Shown here: positions 54,421 to 63,432 of the stretch, piece by piece | How positions within the stretch are numbered: the first letter of the stretch is position 1 | Layout: each line of letters starts with the position of its first letter | NCBI RefSeq assembly: GCF_900104515.1 | Contig: NZ_FNJL01000003.1 | Span: forward strand, 186,001-250,000 | Reading direction: 5' to 3' | Length of the DNA stretch: 64,000 bases | DNA from: Paracidovorax cattleyae | GTDB lineage: Bacteria > Pseudomonadota > Gammaproteobacteria > Burkholderiales > Burkholderiaceae_C | Program-made: the position numbers and the translations under genes | Notes under the pieces: generated by a model | What the model was told of the DNA's origin: nothing | Seen by the model: only the letters and a program-made list of their open reading frames with translations | Databases searched by the model: none

Positions 54421-55377
54421 ATGCTGAACCTTTCTCGGCTCCATCTGCTCAGTGAACTCGCGGTGCTCGGCACCATCGCCAAGGTCGCGGAGGCCGTGAA
54501 CCTCACGCGCCCGGCCGTTTCCCAGCAGTTGGCCATCCTTGAGCAAGAGACCGGGACCGTACTCTTCGAGCGGTCCGGAAGGGGCGTGCGCTTGACGATT
54601 GCCGGGGAGAACTTGGTCGCCAGGTCGGCCAAGGTCTTCGACCTGGTCAACGAAATCGAGTCCGACCTGGCTTCCGCGAAAGGGGCGGTTGCGGGTGAGG
54701 TGCGCATCTCGGCTTTCGGCTCGGTTGCCACGACCTTCATCCCCAAAGTGTTCCGCGAGCTTCTGCGAGAGCATCCGCAACTCGACCTGCGCTTCGAGGA
54801 GCTGGAACCCGGCGAAAGCCTGAAGGCTGCGGCCGCCAAGCAGGTCGACCTCGCGCTTGTCGACGACTCCATCAGCGCAGAGGCGCTGTCGAGCATGCTG
54901 TACTTCAGGCCGGTCTATGAGGACCACTTCGCCGTGGTCTTGCCCGCCGACCATCGGCTGGCCAACCAGCCCTCCGTCACCATTTCGGAGCTTTCAGCCG
55001 AGAACTGGGCCATCAACCGCAATGCGCAGACCTACAAGGCACAAATCGTCACGGCCTGCCATGAGGCTGGGTTCGCACCGCGGGTGGTCGCCAGCTGCCG
55101 GAACATGGCTGCGACCTTGGAGATGGTCCGAACCGGATACGTCATCACCGTGCTTCCGGCGCTGGCCTTGCGTGGTGCCGCAGTCGACCCCGCCTTCTCG
55201 GTCGTTCCCATCACGCCGCTCATGGTCCGGCGCATCTTTGTCGCGATGGTGCAGGGCACGTACCGGCGACCTGCCATTGCCGCGGTGCTGCGCGCGCTCG
55301 ACGGCGTGGTTTCTAGGTTCGCTGAGGACCCTGACACACTGGTAGCGCCTGCCACTGCTCCGCGCAAAGCCGCCTAG
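54421..55377 (+). CDS. LysR-family regulator of the catabolic operon
   Basis: A 318-residue LysR-type regulator: helix-turn-helix KVAEAVNLTRPAVSQQLAILEQETGTVLFER at about residues 20-50 and a periplasmic-binding-like effector domain from about residue 90 (GEVRISAFGSVATTF). Divergent from the 13-gene operon with strong palindromes between, so it is the probable activator of that operon in response to an imported or intermediate compound. Confidence 0.88.
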   Translation: MLNLSRLHLLSELAVLGTIAKVAEAVNLTRPAVSQQLAILEQETGTVLFERSGRGVRLTIAGENLVARSAKVFDLVNEIESDLASAKGAVAGEVRISAFGSVATTFIPKVFRELLREHPQLDLRFEELEPGESLKAAAAKQVDLALVDDSISAEALSSMLYFRPVYEDHFAVVLPADHRLANQPSVTISELSAENWAINRNAQTYKAQIVTACHEAGFAPRVVASCRNMAATLEMVRTGYVITVLPALALRGAAVDPAFSVVPITPLMVRRIFVAMVQGTYRRPAIAAVLRALDGVVSRFAEDPDTLVAPATAPRKAA

Positions 55378-55404
55378 CAGCCGGCCGCACCGCCTCGGTG
55401 CTGT

Positions 55405-55578
55405 TCAGACAAGCTTTGCACGCTTTGGGGGCGCTGGCGGCTGGCTGGCGATGGATTCGCGAAGCAAGCTGATGACAGCTTTGACGTTGGGGCGGCTTGA
55501 CGTGCCCTTCGGTGTCGCCATGAGGATGTTCCGTGTCACGGGCGGGTCCAGTGGCGCGATGTGCAGCCCTGGAATGCG
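55405..55578 (-). pseudogene. LysR-family regulator, C-terminal fragment
   Basis: The minus strand reads RIPGLHIAPLDPPVTRNILM followed by ATPKGTSSRPNVKAVISLLRES, then a short Pro/Ala tail and stop, a typical LysR C-terminus. No helix-turn-helix or central domain precedes it; upstream is the rng 3' end. It is inside the right end of the integrated element. Confidence 0.6.
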
Positions 55579-55679
55579 GCCGACTCCGCGACACCAAAAG
55601 ACAGCTCACCTACCGAAAACCCCTGCCCCGACAACCACTTACGCGTGGCATATGGGACACGATGGGAAGCCCTGAAACC

Positions 55680-57167
55680 TCAAAGTAAAACGATGTCGTA
55701 CTGCTCCTGCCCCAACCCACTCTCCGCCTGCAGCGATATCGGCTTGCCGATGAAATCCGACAACCCCGCCAGGTGCTGGCTTTCCTCGTCCAGGAACAGC
55801 TCCACCACCTTGGCGGAGGCGACCACCCGGAACTCGCGCGGGTTGAACTGGCGGGCCTCGCGCAGGATCTCGCGCAGGATGTCGTAGCACACGCTGCGGG
55901 CCGTCTTCACGCTGCCCTTGCCCTGGCAGTGGGCGCAGGGCTCGCAGAGCATGTGGGCCAGGGATTCACGGGTGCGCTTGCGCGTCATCTCGACGAGGCC
56001 GAGCTGGGAGAAACCGCCCGTCATGGTCTTGACGCGGTCGCGCGCGAGCTGCTTGCGGAATTCGGCGAGCACGGCGTGCTGGTGGTCTTCCCGCGCCATG
56101 TCGATGAAGTCCGCGATGATGATGCCGCCCAGGTTGCGCAGCCGCAGCTGGCGGGCGATGGCCTGGGCGGCTTCCAGGTTGGTCTTGAAGATGGTGTCGT
56201 CGAAGTTGCGCGCGCCCACGTAGCCGCCGGTGTTCACGTCGATGGTGGTGAGCGCCTCGGTCTGGTCCACGATGAGGTAGCCGCCGGATTTCAGGTCCAC
56301 GCGCCGGCCCAGGGCGCGGGCGATCTCTTCATCGATGCCGTAGAGGTCGAAGATGGGCCGCTCGCCCTTGTACAGCTGCAGCTTGGGCACGGCGGCCGGA
56401 GTGAACTCGCGGCCGAAGGCCTGCAGCAGGGCGAACTGCTCGCGCGAGTCGATGCGGATGCTGGCGGTTTCCTCGCCCACGAGGTCGCGCAGCACGCGCT
56501 GCAGCAGGTTCAGGTCCTGGTGCAGCAGCGAGGCCGGCGGCTGGCGCAGGGCGGCCTCCTTGATGCGCGCCCAGGTCTTGCGCAGGTAGGCGATGTCCTC
56601 GGCCAGTTCCGCGTCGGACGAATCCTCGCCGTTGGTGCGCAGGATGAAGCCGCCTCCGCCACCCGTGGCCTTGTCGCCCACCAGGGCCTGCAGGCGGGCG
56701 CGCAGCGGGTCGCGCTCGGCGGACGGGATCTTCTGCGACACGCCCACGTGGTCGTCCTGCGGCAGGAAGACCAGCAGCCGCCCGGCGATGCTGACCTGGG
56801 TGGAGAGCCGCGCGCCCTTGGTGCCGATCGGGTCCTTGATGACCTGCACCATGAGCGCCTGCCCTTCGAACACCTGCTTCTCGATGGGCAACGGCGGTTC
56901 ACCCTTGCGCGCGAACATCGGCGCCTCGCCGCCCTCCTGCCGGTGCCACACGTCGGCCACGTGCAGGAAGGCCGCGCGCTCCAGCCCGATGTCGATGAAG
57001 GCCGACTGCATGCCCGGCAGCACGCGCGAGACCTTGCCCAGGTAAACGTTGCCCACCAGCCCCTGCTCCAGCGTGCGCTCCACGTGCAGCTCCTGCACTG
57101 CGCCGTGCTCGACGACGGCGACGCGGGTTTCCTGGGGGGACCAATTGATGAGGATGTCTTGTTGCAT
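55680..57167 (-). CDS. rng: Ribonuclease G
   Basis: A 495-residue RNase E/G-family endoribonuclease that matures 16S rRNA 5' ends. S1 domain in residues ~39-125 (GNVYLGKVSRVLPGMQSAFI), DNase I-like catalytic region with DVNTGG (the first metal Asp) and IIIADFIDM (the second), then the zinc-link cysteines in CEPCAHCQGKG. The last residues YDIVLL-stop carry the 11-bp attachment core and an A/T-rich ending that seems to come from the integrated element; the protein itself is intact. It is followed by the element rather than its old neighbour. Confidence 0.93.
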   Translation of the reverse strand: MQQDILINWSPQETRVAVVEHGAVQELHVERTLEQGLVGNVYLGKVSRVLPGMQSAFIDIGLERAAFLHVADVWHRQEGGEAPMFARKGEPPLPIEKQVFEGQALMVQVIKDPIGTKGARLSTQVSIAGRLLVFLPQDDHVGVSQKIPSAERDPLRARLQALVGDKATGGGGGFILRTNGEDSSDAELAEDIAYLRKTWARIKEAALRQPPASLLHQDLNLLQRVLRDLVGEETASIRIDSREQFALLQAFGREFTPAAVPKLQLYKGERPIFDLYGIDEEIARALGRRVDLKSGGYLIVDQTEALTTIDVNTGGYVGARNFDDTIFKTNLEAAQAIARQLRLRNLGGIIIADFIDMAREDHQHAVLAEFRKQLARDRVKTMTGGFSQLGLVEMTRKRTRESLAHMLCEPCAHCQGKGSVKTARSVCYDILREILREARQFNPREFRVVASAKVVELFLDEESQHLAGLSDFIGKPISLQAESGLGQEQYDIVLL

Positions 57168-57299
57168 GGCGGGCGGCGCGGGGTCGAGGGCGGGCGGGAC
57201 GGGAGGAGGTGCTCGGGAACCGATGATGCCTCAACGGCCTCCCTGTGCGCCGGGAAAGGGTTCGCCCCCTGCCCCGCTTCTGCCCCGGCCGGCCTGCCC

Positions 57300-57995
57300 T
57301 CAGCCGGGCAGGCCGGCCTGGCGCAGCAGCTGCGCCGTCTCGAACAGCGGCAGGCCCATGATGCCGGTGTAGCTGCCGGCGATGCGCTCCACGTAGCGGG
57401 CCGCAGGGCCCTGGATGCCGTAGGCGCCGGCCTTGCCCAGCGGATCGCCGCTGGCGGCATAGGCCGCGATCTGCTCCGAGGTCATCGGCGCGAAGCGCAC
57501 CCGCGACACCGACAGCGCCGCGTGGCGCGCGCCGCCCGGTACCTGCACGGCCACGGCGGTGAGCACGCGGTGGGTGCTGCCGGACAGGCGGGCGAGCATC
57601 TGCCGCGCATGCGCCTCGTCGTCGGGCTTGCCGAGGATGTCGTGGCCCAGGGCCACGGTGGTGTCGGAGCACAGGATGGGAGCAGGCTCCAGGCCGCGCC
57701 GCGCGTGCCGCGCCACGGCCGCATCCAGCTTGAGGCCGGTCACGCGCTGCACGTAGCGCGCGGGCGCCTCGCCGGGCCGGGGCGCCTCGATGGCCTCGGC
57801 GTCCTCCACGACGGCATCGCCATCGGCGTTGGGCAGCAGCAGCACGTGCCGCACGCCGATCTGGTCGAGCAGCTGGCGGCGCCGCGGGCTCTGGGAGGCC
57901 AGGTACACGAAGGGCAGCGCACAGTCCTGCGTGGCGGAGATGGTGGAGGTGGAGGTGGAGGTGGCGGAGGAAGGGGAAGGGGGGTTCGGTTTCAC
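57300..57995 (-). CDS. maf: Maf-like nucleotide pyrophosphatase
   Basis: A 231-residue Maf/Ham1-related protein: [18 protein letters not shown] is the family start motif, then [18 protein letters not shown], and [27 protein letters not shown] near the end (dTTP/UTP pyrophosphatase type). Start is taken as GTG 57995; an ATG at 58046 is in frame. Either way about 30 residues precede the family start, rich in Pro, Ser and Thr and encoded by a GGAGGT-like repeat. The gene sits in the conserved rng-maf-rlmH order. Confidence 0.85.
   Translation of the reverse strand: MKPNPPSPSSATSTSTSTISATQDCALPFVYLASQSPRRRQLLDQIGVRHVLLLPNADGDAVVEDAEAIEAPRPGEAPARYVQRVTGLKLDAAVARHARRGLEPAPILCSDTTVALGHDILGKPDDEAHARQMLARLSGSTHRVLTAVAVQVPGGARHAALSVSRVRFAPMTSEQIAAYAASGDPLGKAGAYGIQGPAARYVERIAGSYTGIMGLPLFETAQLLRQAGLPG
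57942..57970. repeat. Short GGAGGT-type tandem repeat in the maf 5' region
   Basis: Several imperfect copies of GGTGGA/GGAGGT in a row encode the Ser-Thr run ([13 protein letters not shown]) of the Maf N-terminal extension. Copy number is likely variable between strains, changing only the linker length. Confidence 0.5.
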
Positions 57996-58093
57996 GGCGG
58001 CAGGATAGCGGATGCCGGGGCCGCTTCGCGCGCCGGTGCATGGCATCGGATGGCCGCGCGGGCGCGGTGCCGGCCGGCGCGAAGATGCCGGGC

Positions 58094-58726
58094 ATGTCCG
58101 ACGGTCTTCCCAGCTTCCATACCCAGCGCCTGCGCCTGCGCCCCATCGTCCTGGAGGACGCCCCTGCCCTGCTCGCGATGAGCGATGCCCGCGCGCCGGG
58201 CACCTGGATCGGCTATGCGCCGCTGGCCGACATGGAGGCCGCCGAGGTGTTCGCCGCGTGGATGGTGATGATCGGCCGCAAGCCGGTGCCCGACATCTGC
58301 TGGGCGATCGAGCGGCGCGATGCGCCGGGCCTGATCGGTCTCTGCCAGCTCAAGGGCTGGGACCCGGTGGAGCGGACTGCGCTGGTCGGCTACGAGATCG
58401 CCCGCACCCACCAGCGGCACGGTTTCATGCGCGAAGCGCTGGAGGCGTTGCTGCGCGGCTGCTTCCAGGGTTTCGGACTGCGGCATCTGGATGCGCACGT
58501 GCATGCGGACAATGCCGCTTCGCTGGCGCTGCTGCGGCATGCGGGCTTCGTGCTGCAGAGCGAACTGCCCGGCGGCGAAACCTGCGGCGGAACAACGCAT
58601 GCGATGCAGGTCTGGCGCCGCTGCGCGGAGGCTATTCCCGGTGGTAGGGATGGCCGGCGTTCACGGACCACGCGCGGTAGAGCTGCTCGATCAGCAGCAC
58701 CCGCACCATCGCATGCGGCAGCGTGA
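58094..58726 (+). CDS. GNAT-family N-acetyltransferase
   Basis: A 210-residue acetyltransferase of the RimJ/RimL-like type: [40 protein letters not shown], the acetyl-CoA loop [19 protein letters not shown] and [16 protein letters not shown]. The last ~35 residues are low-complexity and overlap rlmH on the opposite strand by 95 bp, so the true protein might end less tidily. Start at 58094 or 58085. Confidence 0.8.
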   Translation: MSDGLPSFHTQRLRLRPIVLEDAPALLAMSDARAPGTWIGYAPLADMEAAEVFAAWMVMIGRKPVPDICWAIERRDAPGLIGLCQLKGWDPVERTALVGYEIARTHQRHGFMREALEALLRGCFQGFGLRHLDAHVHADNAASLALLRHAGFVLQSELPGGETCGGTTHAMQVWRRCAEAIPGGRDGRRSRTTRGRAARSAAPAPSHAAA

Positions 58727-59099
58727 GGTCCGACAGGCGGATGCGCTCGTGCGCGGCCTGGCGGAAGGCCGGGTCGAGCCCGTCGGGGCCGCCGATGACC
58801 AGCGCCACGTCGTCGCCGCCCAGCTGCCAGTCCTTGAGGCGGGCGGCCAGGGCCTTGGTGGTGAGCGAGGTGCCGCGCTCGTCGAGCGCCACCACGCGCG
58901 TGCCGCGCGGTATCGCGGCCTCGATGCGCTCGCGCTCGGCGGCGTAGAGGGTTTCCAGCGTCTTGGAGCCGCGCGGCTCGGTCTTGACGGCCTTGAGCTC
59001 CACCTTCAGCTCGGGCGGGAACCGCTTGGCATAGTCGTCGTAGGCGGTCTGCGCCCAGTCGGGCACGCGCTGGCCCACGGCCACCATGAGGAGTTTCAT
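58632..59099 (-). CDS. rlmH: 23S rRNA pseudouridine-1915 N3-methyltransferase
   Basis: A 155-residue SPOUT methyltransferase. [20 protein letters not shown] and the SAM-knot [14 protein letters not shown] are diagnostic, and the end [34 protein letters not shown] is a standard RlmH C-terminus (quoted in part: [16 protein letters not shown]). It follows rsfS by 80 bp. Confidence 0.93.
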   Translation of the reverse strand: MKLLMVAVGQRVPDWAQTAYDDYAKRFPPELKVELKAVKTEPRGSKTLETLYAAERERIEAAIPRGTRVVALDERGTSLTTKALAARLKDWQLGGDDVALVIGGPDGLDPAFRQAAHERIRLSDLTLPHAMVRVLLIEQLYRAWSVNAGHPYHRE

Positions 59100-59179
59100 C
59101 GGTCAGTGCTCCGCGGATGCTGCGTCGGTGCCCGGCTCACGCACCAGGCCTTCGGCGGCACACCCGCCTGACGGTTCAC

Positions 59180-59989
59180 TCAGCCGGCCTTCTTGCGGGC
59201 CGGAGCTTTCCTGGCAGCGGCTGCGCGCGGTGCGGCGGGACGGGCCGAAGGCGCCTTCTTCGCAGCGGCGGACTTGGCTGCGGGCTTGCGGGCCACCGGC
59301 TTCACCACCACCGTCTTCACCTTCGGTGCGGCTGACTTGGCTGCGGGCGACTTGCCGGCAGCGGTCTTGGTAGCCGCCTTCGCGGGAGCCTTGGCCGGGG
59401 TTTTGGCCGCAGCGGCCTTCACCGGCGCGGCCTTGCCGGCGGATTTTTTCGCGGGAACGGGTGCGGCCGCCGCAGCGGCGGCAGCCTTGCTGCGGCCCGG
59501 CTTGCGTGCCGGCAACTCCGCTTCGGCCGCCGCAGCCTTCCTGCGCGGCGCGGCCTTCTTCTTCACGGGTGCGGCATCGCCGGATTCGGCGGCCTTCACG
59601 GGCTTGGCGGCGCCGAGCTTCAGGCGCACCGGCATCTCGCCCCAGACCTCTTCCAGGCGGTAGTACTGGCGGATGGCCGGCTGCATGATGTGGGCCACGG
59701 CGGCGCCGCAGTCCACGATGATCCATTCGCCGTTGTCCTCGCCCTCGGTGCGCGGCTTGGGGAAGCCCGCCTCGCGCACGGCGTCGCGCACGCTGGCGGC
59801 CAGGGCCTTGGTCTGCCGGTTGGACGTGCCCGACGCCACGATGACCCGCTCGAAGAGCGGCGACAGCTTCTCGGTGTTGAACACCTGGATGTCTTGCGCC
59901 TTGACGTCCTCCAGGCCATCGACGATGGCGCGCTGGAGCTTGGAAACGTCTTTCTTGGCGGCGGATTCCGAACGGGTGGAAGTGGTCAT
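59180..59989 (-). CDS. rsfS: Ribosomal silencing factor RsfS with a long histone H1-like tail
   Basis: A 269-residue protein. Residues ~14-125 are RsfS/Iojap: VDGLEDVKAQDIQVFNTEKL, IVASGTSNRQTKALAASV, EWIIVDCGAAVAHIM and YYRLEEVW. RsfS blocks subunit joining by binding uL14. The C-terminal ~140 residues are almost entirely Ala, Lys and Pro (PAKKSAGKAAPVKAAAAK-like repeats), resembling bacterial H1-like AlgP/HctA tails and probably disordered and nucleic-acid binding. RsfS elsewhere is about 110-130 residues. The 196 bp upstream lacks nadD. Confidence 0.88.
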   Translation of the reverse strand: MTTSTRSESAAKKDVSKLQRAIVDGLEDVKAQDIQVFNTEKLSPLFERVIVASGTSNRQTKALAASVRDAVREAGFPKPRTEGEDNGEWIIVDCGAAVAHIMQPAIRQYYRLEEVWGEMPVRLKLGAAKPVKAAESGDAAPVKKKAAPRRKAAAAEAELPARKPGRSKAAAAAAAAPVPAKKSAGKAAPVKAAAAKTPAKAPAKAATKTAAGKSPAAKSAAPKVKTVVVKPVARKPAAKSAAAKKAPSARPAAPRAAAARKAPARKKAG

Positions 59990-60134
59990 CAGGGACGGGA
60001 GATGTTGGGGGTGAGAGGCAATATAGCGCGCAACCGGCGCAGGAGCCAATGGAGCGCTGCGGGCACGGAATGCGCCACCGCAGCGGGGTTGGTGAGTGTT
60101 TCCTGCCGGTTGCCCTGGCGAGGCGGACGCAGGC

Positions 60135-60153
60135 AGCTATTGAAATTATAGCT
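60135..60153. repeat. Short A/T-rich palindrome AGCTAT-N7-ATAGCT
   Basis: AGCTAT and ATAGCT separated by 7 bp in the rsfS-hemF gap. It resembles small intergenic palindromes common in Comamonadaceae; it could also act as a weak hairpin after hemF. Identification as a dispersed repeat is from memory. Confidence 0.35.
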
Positions 60154-60185
60154 TTGTGCCCTCCGCGGGGGCATGCGGCGCAGGC

Positions 60186-61157
60186 TCACAGCCAGTCGCG
60201 GCGCACCACGAAGCGCCGCGTCAGCTCGGCTTCGGGCGTTCCCGGGGCGTCCTGCCGCTGGTAGGCCCAGCCCGCCAGGGGCGGCATGGAGAGCAGGATC
60301 GACTCGGTGCGTCCGCCGGACTGCAGCCCGAAATGCGTGCCGCGGTCCCAGACGAGGTTGAACTCGACGTAGCGGCCGCGCCGGTAGCACTGGAAGGAGC
60401 GCTCGCGGTCGCCGAAGTAGATGCCCTGGCGCCGCTGCACGATCGGCAGGTAGGCGCCCAGGAAGGCATCGCCCACCGACTGCATCATCGCGAGGCTGCG
60501 GTCGAAGCCCAGTTCGGAGAAGTCGTCGAAGAAGATGCCGCCGATGCCGCGCTGCTCGTCGCGGTGCTTCAGGTAGAAGTACTCGTCGCACCAGCGCTTG
60601 AAGCGCAGGTACAGCCCCTCGCCGAACGGATAGAGCGCGTCGCGGCAGCTGCGGTGGAAGTGCACCGCATCCTCTTCGAAGCCGTAGCAGGGCGTGAGAT
60701 CCATGCCGCCGCCGAACCAGCACACGGGCGGCTGCCCGTCGCGCGCGGCGGCGATCATGCGCACGTTCATGTGCACCGTGGGCACATAGGGGTTGAGCGG
60801 GTGGAAGACCAGCGACACGCCCATGGCCTCGAACGGCGCACCGGCCAGCTCGGGCCGGTGCTGCGTGGCCGAGGGCGGCAGCGCGGCGCCGCGCACGTGC
60901 GAGAAGCCGCAGCCCGCGCGCTCGAAGACGCGCCCGCCCTCGAGGATGCGCGTGATGCCGTCGCCCTGCAGCGGCTCGCCGGGGGCCTTGGCCCAGGCAT
61001 CCGAGAGGAAACGCGCCCCGCCCGCCCCCTCGACGCTTTCGATCGCGTTGGTGATGCGCGACTGCAGGTCCACCAGGTAGGCGCGCACGCGCTCTGCCGC
61101 GTCCGGCGGCGGCGCGGCAACGCCCGGGGCACGCCCCGTTCCGGATTCCGTCGCCAT
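60186..61157 (-). CDS. hemF: Oxygen-dependent coproporphyrinogen III oxidase
   Basis: A 323-residue HemF protein. Conserved blocks: [78 protein letters not shown] and [20 protein letters not shown]. It converts coproporphyrinogen III to protoporphyrinogen IX in heme synthesis. The start overlaps the purD stop by one base. Confidence 0.93.
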   Translation of the reverse strand: MATESGTGRAPGVAAPPPDAAERVRAYLVDLQSRITNAIESVEGAGGARFLSDAWAKAPGEPLQGDGITRILEGGRVFERAGCGFSHVRGAALPPSATQHRPELAGAPFEAMGVSLVFHPLNPYVPTVHMNVRMIAAARDGQPPVCWFGGGMDLTPCYGFEEDAVHFHRSCRDALYPFGEGLYLRFKRWCDEYFYLKHRDEQRGIGGIFFDDFSELGFDRSLAMMQSVGDAFLGAYLPIVQRRQGIYFGDRERSFQCYRRGRYVEFNLVWDRGTHFGLQSGGRTESILLSMPPLAGWAYQRQDAPGTPEAELTRRFVVRRDWL

Positions 61158-62452
61158 CAGCTCTTCACCGCCCGGTGGCCGATGTCGCGGCGGTACTGCG
61201 CGCCGTCGAAGTGGATGCCGCGCGCCACGTCATAGACGCGCTGCTGCGCCAGCTTCACGCTATCGGCCAGCGCCGTCACGCAGAGCACGCGGCCACCGGT
61301 GGTGCGCACCACGCCGTCCTGCAGCTCGGTGCCGGCATGGAACACCATGGCGTCGTCGGCATCCACCGGCAGGCCGGTGATGGCGTCGCCCTTGCGGGGG
61401 TTCTCCGGATAGCCGTGGGCGGCCATGACGACGCCCAGTGCCGGCCGGCGGTCCCACTGCAGCTCGACCTGGTCGAGCCTGCCGTCCACCGCCGCGCCCA
61501 GCACGTCCACCAGGTCGCTCTTGAGGCGCATGAGGATGGGCTGGGTCTCGGGGTCGCCCATGCGGCAGTTGAACTCCAGGGTCTTGGGGTGGCCCCTGGC
61601 GTCGATCATCAGGCCGGCGTACAGGAAGCCGGTGTAGGGAATGCCGTCCTTTTCCATGCCGCGGATGGTGGGCAGGATGATCTCGCGCATGGCGCGCGCA
61701 TGCACGTCGGCCGTGACCACGGGCGCGGGCGAATAGGCGCCCATGCCACCCGTGTTCGGGCCCTGGTCGCCGTCCTTCAGGCGCTTGTGGTCCTGGCTGG
61801 TGGCCAGCGCGGCGACGTTCTTGCCGTCGCACAGCACAATGAAGCTCGCCTCCTCGCCTTCGAGGAACTGCTCGATCACGACGCGCGGCTCGGCCTTCCC
61901 GTTCTCGCCCTCGTTGTGGCTCACGCCGTACTTGTTGTCCACCAGCATGAAGTCCACCGCGTCATGGGCTTCCTGCGCGGTCATGGCCACGACCACGCCC
62001 TTGCCCGCGGCCAGGCCGTCGGCCTTGACCACGATGGGCGCGCCCAGTCGGTCGATGAAGGCATGCGCCTGGGCCGGATCGGTGAAGGTGTCGTAGTCGG
62101 CCGTGGGAATGCCGTGGCGGCGCATGAAGGCCTTGGAGAAGGCCTTGGAGCTCTCCAGCTGCGCGGCGGCCCTGGTGGGGCCGAAGATGCGCAGGCCGTG
62201 CGCGCGGAACTCGTCCACCACGCCGGCGGCCAGCGGCGCCTCGGGGCCGACCACGGTGAGGGTGATTTTCTGCTCCTGCGCCCAGGCGCGCAGCGCGCGC
62301 ACGTCGGTCAGGGGAATGTTTTCGAGCTTGGAATTGAGGGCCGTGCCGCCGTTGCCGGGGGCCACATAGACCTTCGTGACCTTGGGAGACTGCGAGAGCT
62401 TCCAGGCCATTGCGTGTTCACGGCCGCCGCCTCCGATGACAAGAACTTTCAT
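61157..62452 (-). CDS. purD: Phosphoribosylamine-glycine ligase
   Basis: A 431-residue GAR synthetase: N-terminal [32 protein letters not shown]-grasp region [36 protein letters not shown] and metal motif [16 protein letters not shown]. The enzyme attaches glycine to phosphoribosylamine in purine synthesis. It lies 24 bp after the yebC-family gene. Confidence 0.94.
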   Translation of the reverse strand: MKVLVIGGGGREHAMAWKLSQSPKVTKVYVAPGNGGTALNSKLENIPLTDVRALRAWAQEQKITLTVVGPEAPLAAGVVDEFRAHGLRIFGPTRAAAQLESSKAFSKAFMRRHGIPTADYDTFTDPAQAHAFIDRLGAPIVVKADGLAAGKGVVVAMTAQEAHDAVDFMLVDNKYGVSHNEGENGKAEPRVVIEQFLEGEEASFIVLCDGKNVAALATSQDHKRLKDGDQGPNTGGMGAYSPAPVVTADVHARAMREIILPTIRGMEKDGIPYTGFLYAGLMIDARGHPKTLEFNCRMGDPETQPILMRLKSDLVDVLGAAVDGRLDQVELQWDRRPALGVVMAAHGYPENPRKGDAITGLPVDADDAMVFHAGTELQDGVVRTTGGRVLCVTALADSVKLAQQRVYDVARGIHFDGAQYRRDIGHRAVKS

Positions 62453-62476
62453 AGGGTGTCCGCTGCCGCGCGTGCC

Positions 62477-63196
62477 TCAGATCGCGGCGTTGTGATAGAC
62501 CTCCTGCACGTCGTCGAGATCCTCGATCACGTCCAGGAGCTTCTGCATGCGCTCGGCGTCCTCGCCGGCCAGCTCGATGGTGACGTCGGGGCGCATGGTC
62601 ACGTCGGCGGCATCGGGCGTCAGGCCCGCGGCCTCCAGGGCGTTCTTCACGGCCTCGAAATCGCCGGGCGCGGTGAGCACCTCGATGGCGCCGTCCTCGT
62701 CCGTCACGACGTCCTCGGCGCCGGCCTCCAGGGCCACTTCCATGACCTTGTCCTCGCTCGTGCCGGGGGCGAAGATGAGCTGGCCCACGTGCTTGAACTG
62801 GAAGGCCACCGAGCCTTCCGTGCCCATGTTGCCGCCGTACTTGCTGAACGCATGGCGCACCTCGGCCACGGTGCGCACGCGGTTGTCGGTCATGGTGTCC
62901 ACGATGATGGCCGCGCCGCCGATGCCATAGCCCTCGTAGCGGATCTCTTCGTAGGTCAGGCCTTCGGCGTTGCCCGTGGCCTTGTCGATGTTGTACTTGA
63001 TGCGGTCGGCCGGCATGTTGGCGGCCTTGGCCTTGTCGATGGCCAGCCGCAGGCGCGGATTGGCCGAGACGTCGCCCCCGCCGGCGCGGGCGGCCACGGT
63101 AATCTCGCGAATGATCCGGGTCCAGATCTTGCCGCGCTTCTCATCCTGCCGCCCCTTGCGGTGCTGGATATTGGCCCATTTGCTGTGTCCTGCCAC
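62477..63196 (-). CDS. YebC/PmpR-family regulatory protein
   Basis: A 239-residue YebC/TACO1-family protein: [20 protein letters not shown] at the start, [40 protein letters not shown] and [11 protein letters not shown]. Family members act as DNA-binding regulators or as ribosome-associated factors that help translate proline-rich stretches. The 36 bp upstream lead into a MITE-like repeat. Confidence 0.92.
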   Translation of the reverse strand: MAGHSKWANIQHRKGRQDEKRGKIWTRIIREITVAARAGGGDVSANPRLRLAIDKAKAANMPADRIKYNIDKATGNAEGLTYEEIRYEGYGIGGAAIIVDTMTDNRVRTVAEVRHAFSKYGGNMGTEGSVAFQFKHVGQLIFAPGTSEDKVMEVALEAGAEDVVTDEDGAIEVLTAPGDFEAVKNALEAAGLTPDAADVTMRPDVTIELAGEDAERMQKLLDVIEDLDDVQEVYHNAAI

Positions 63197-63232
63197 AGGA
63201 AGTCCTTGCTGTTGTGTCTATCGATTAATCTA

Positions 63233-63393
63233 GGGAACCTCTGCACGAATCACCGCGCCGCGTGCATCTGCGGATCGGGCGGTCTGCGGCGTTGCAAATC
63301 CTCGCAATAGCCGGGCTATTGCTCCGGTGTGCGCCTTGCAGCCCATCCCGATCCACAGCGCACGCCTTCCGCTCGATTCGTCCAGAGGTTCCC
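63233..63393. repeat. 161-bp MITE-like intergenic element
   Basis: Ends are 19-bp inverted repeats with one mismatch: GGGAACCTCTGCACGAATC (63233-63251) and GATTCGTCCAGAGGTTCCC (63375-63393). The interior contains GTTGCAAATCCTCGCAATAG and a partial inverse, the pattern of small non-coding dispersed elements frequent in Burkholderiales genomes. No coding capacity. Confidence 0.7.
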
Positions 63394-63432
63394 GAGCGAT
63401 CGCCGCGATTTTACTTTTGACTCCCACCAGCC

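Larger units (their letters stand above)
36092..55689. mobile_element. 19.6-kb integrated element in the 3' end of rng
   Basis: The segment is bounded by the 11-bp direct repeat ACGATGTCGTA (36081-36091 and 55690-55700), each copy lying inside a sequence that encodes YDIVLL-stop. The rng copy at 55680 has an A/T-rich ending (GTTTTACTTTGA), as if supplied by the element, and the GC-rich native ending is at 36071. Cargo: IS481 copy, Argonaute fragment, Sel1-like gene, RES/Xre pair, chimeric NADH dehydrogenase fragment, a 13-gene transport/catabolic operon with its LysR regulator, and a second LysR fragment. No integrase was found, so the element is probably immobile. Confidence 0.7.

Noticed and set aside
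55773-58181. 802-codon plus-strand frame opposite rng and maf
   Set aside because: No domain recognisable; antisense of two conserved genes.
61175-63310. 711-codon plus-strand frame opposite purD and yebC
   Set aside because: Shadow frame; the minus-strand genes have full conserved motifs.
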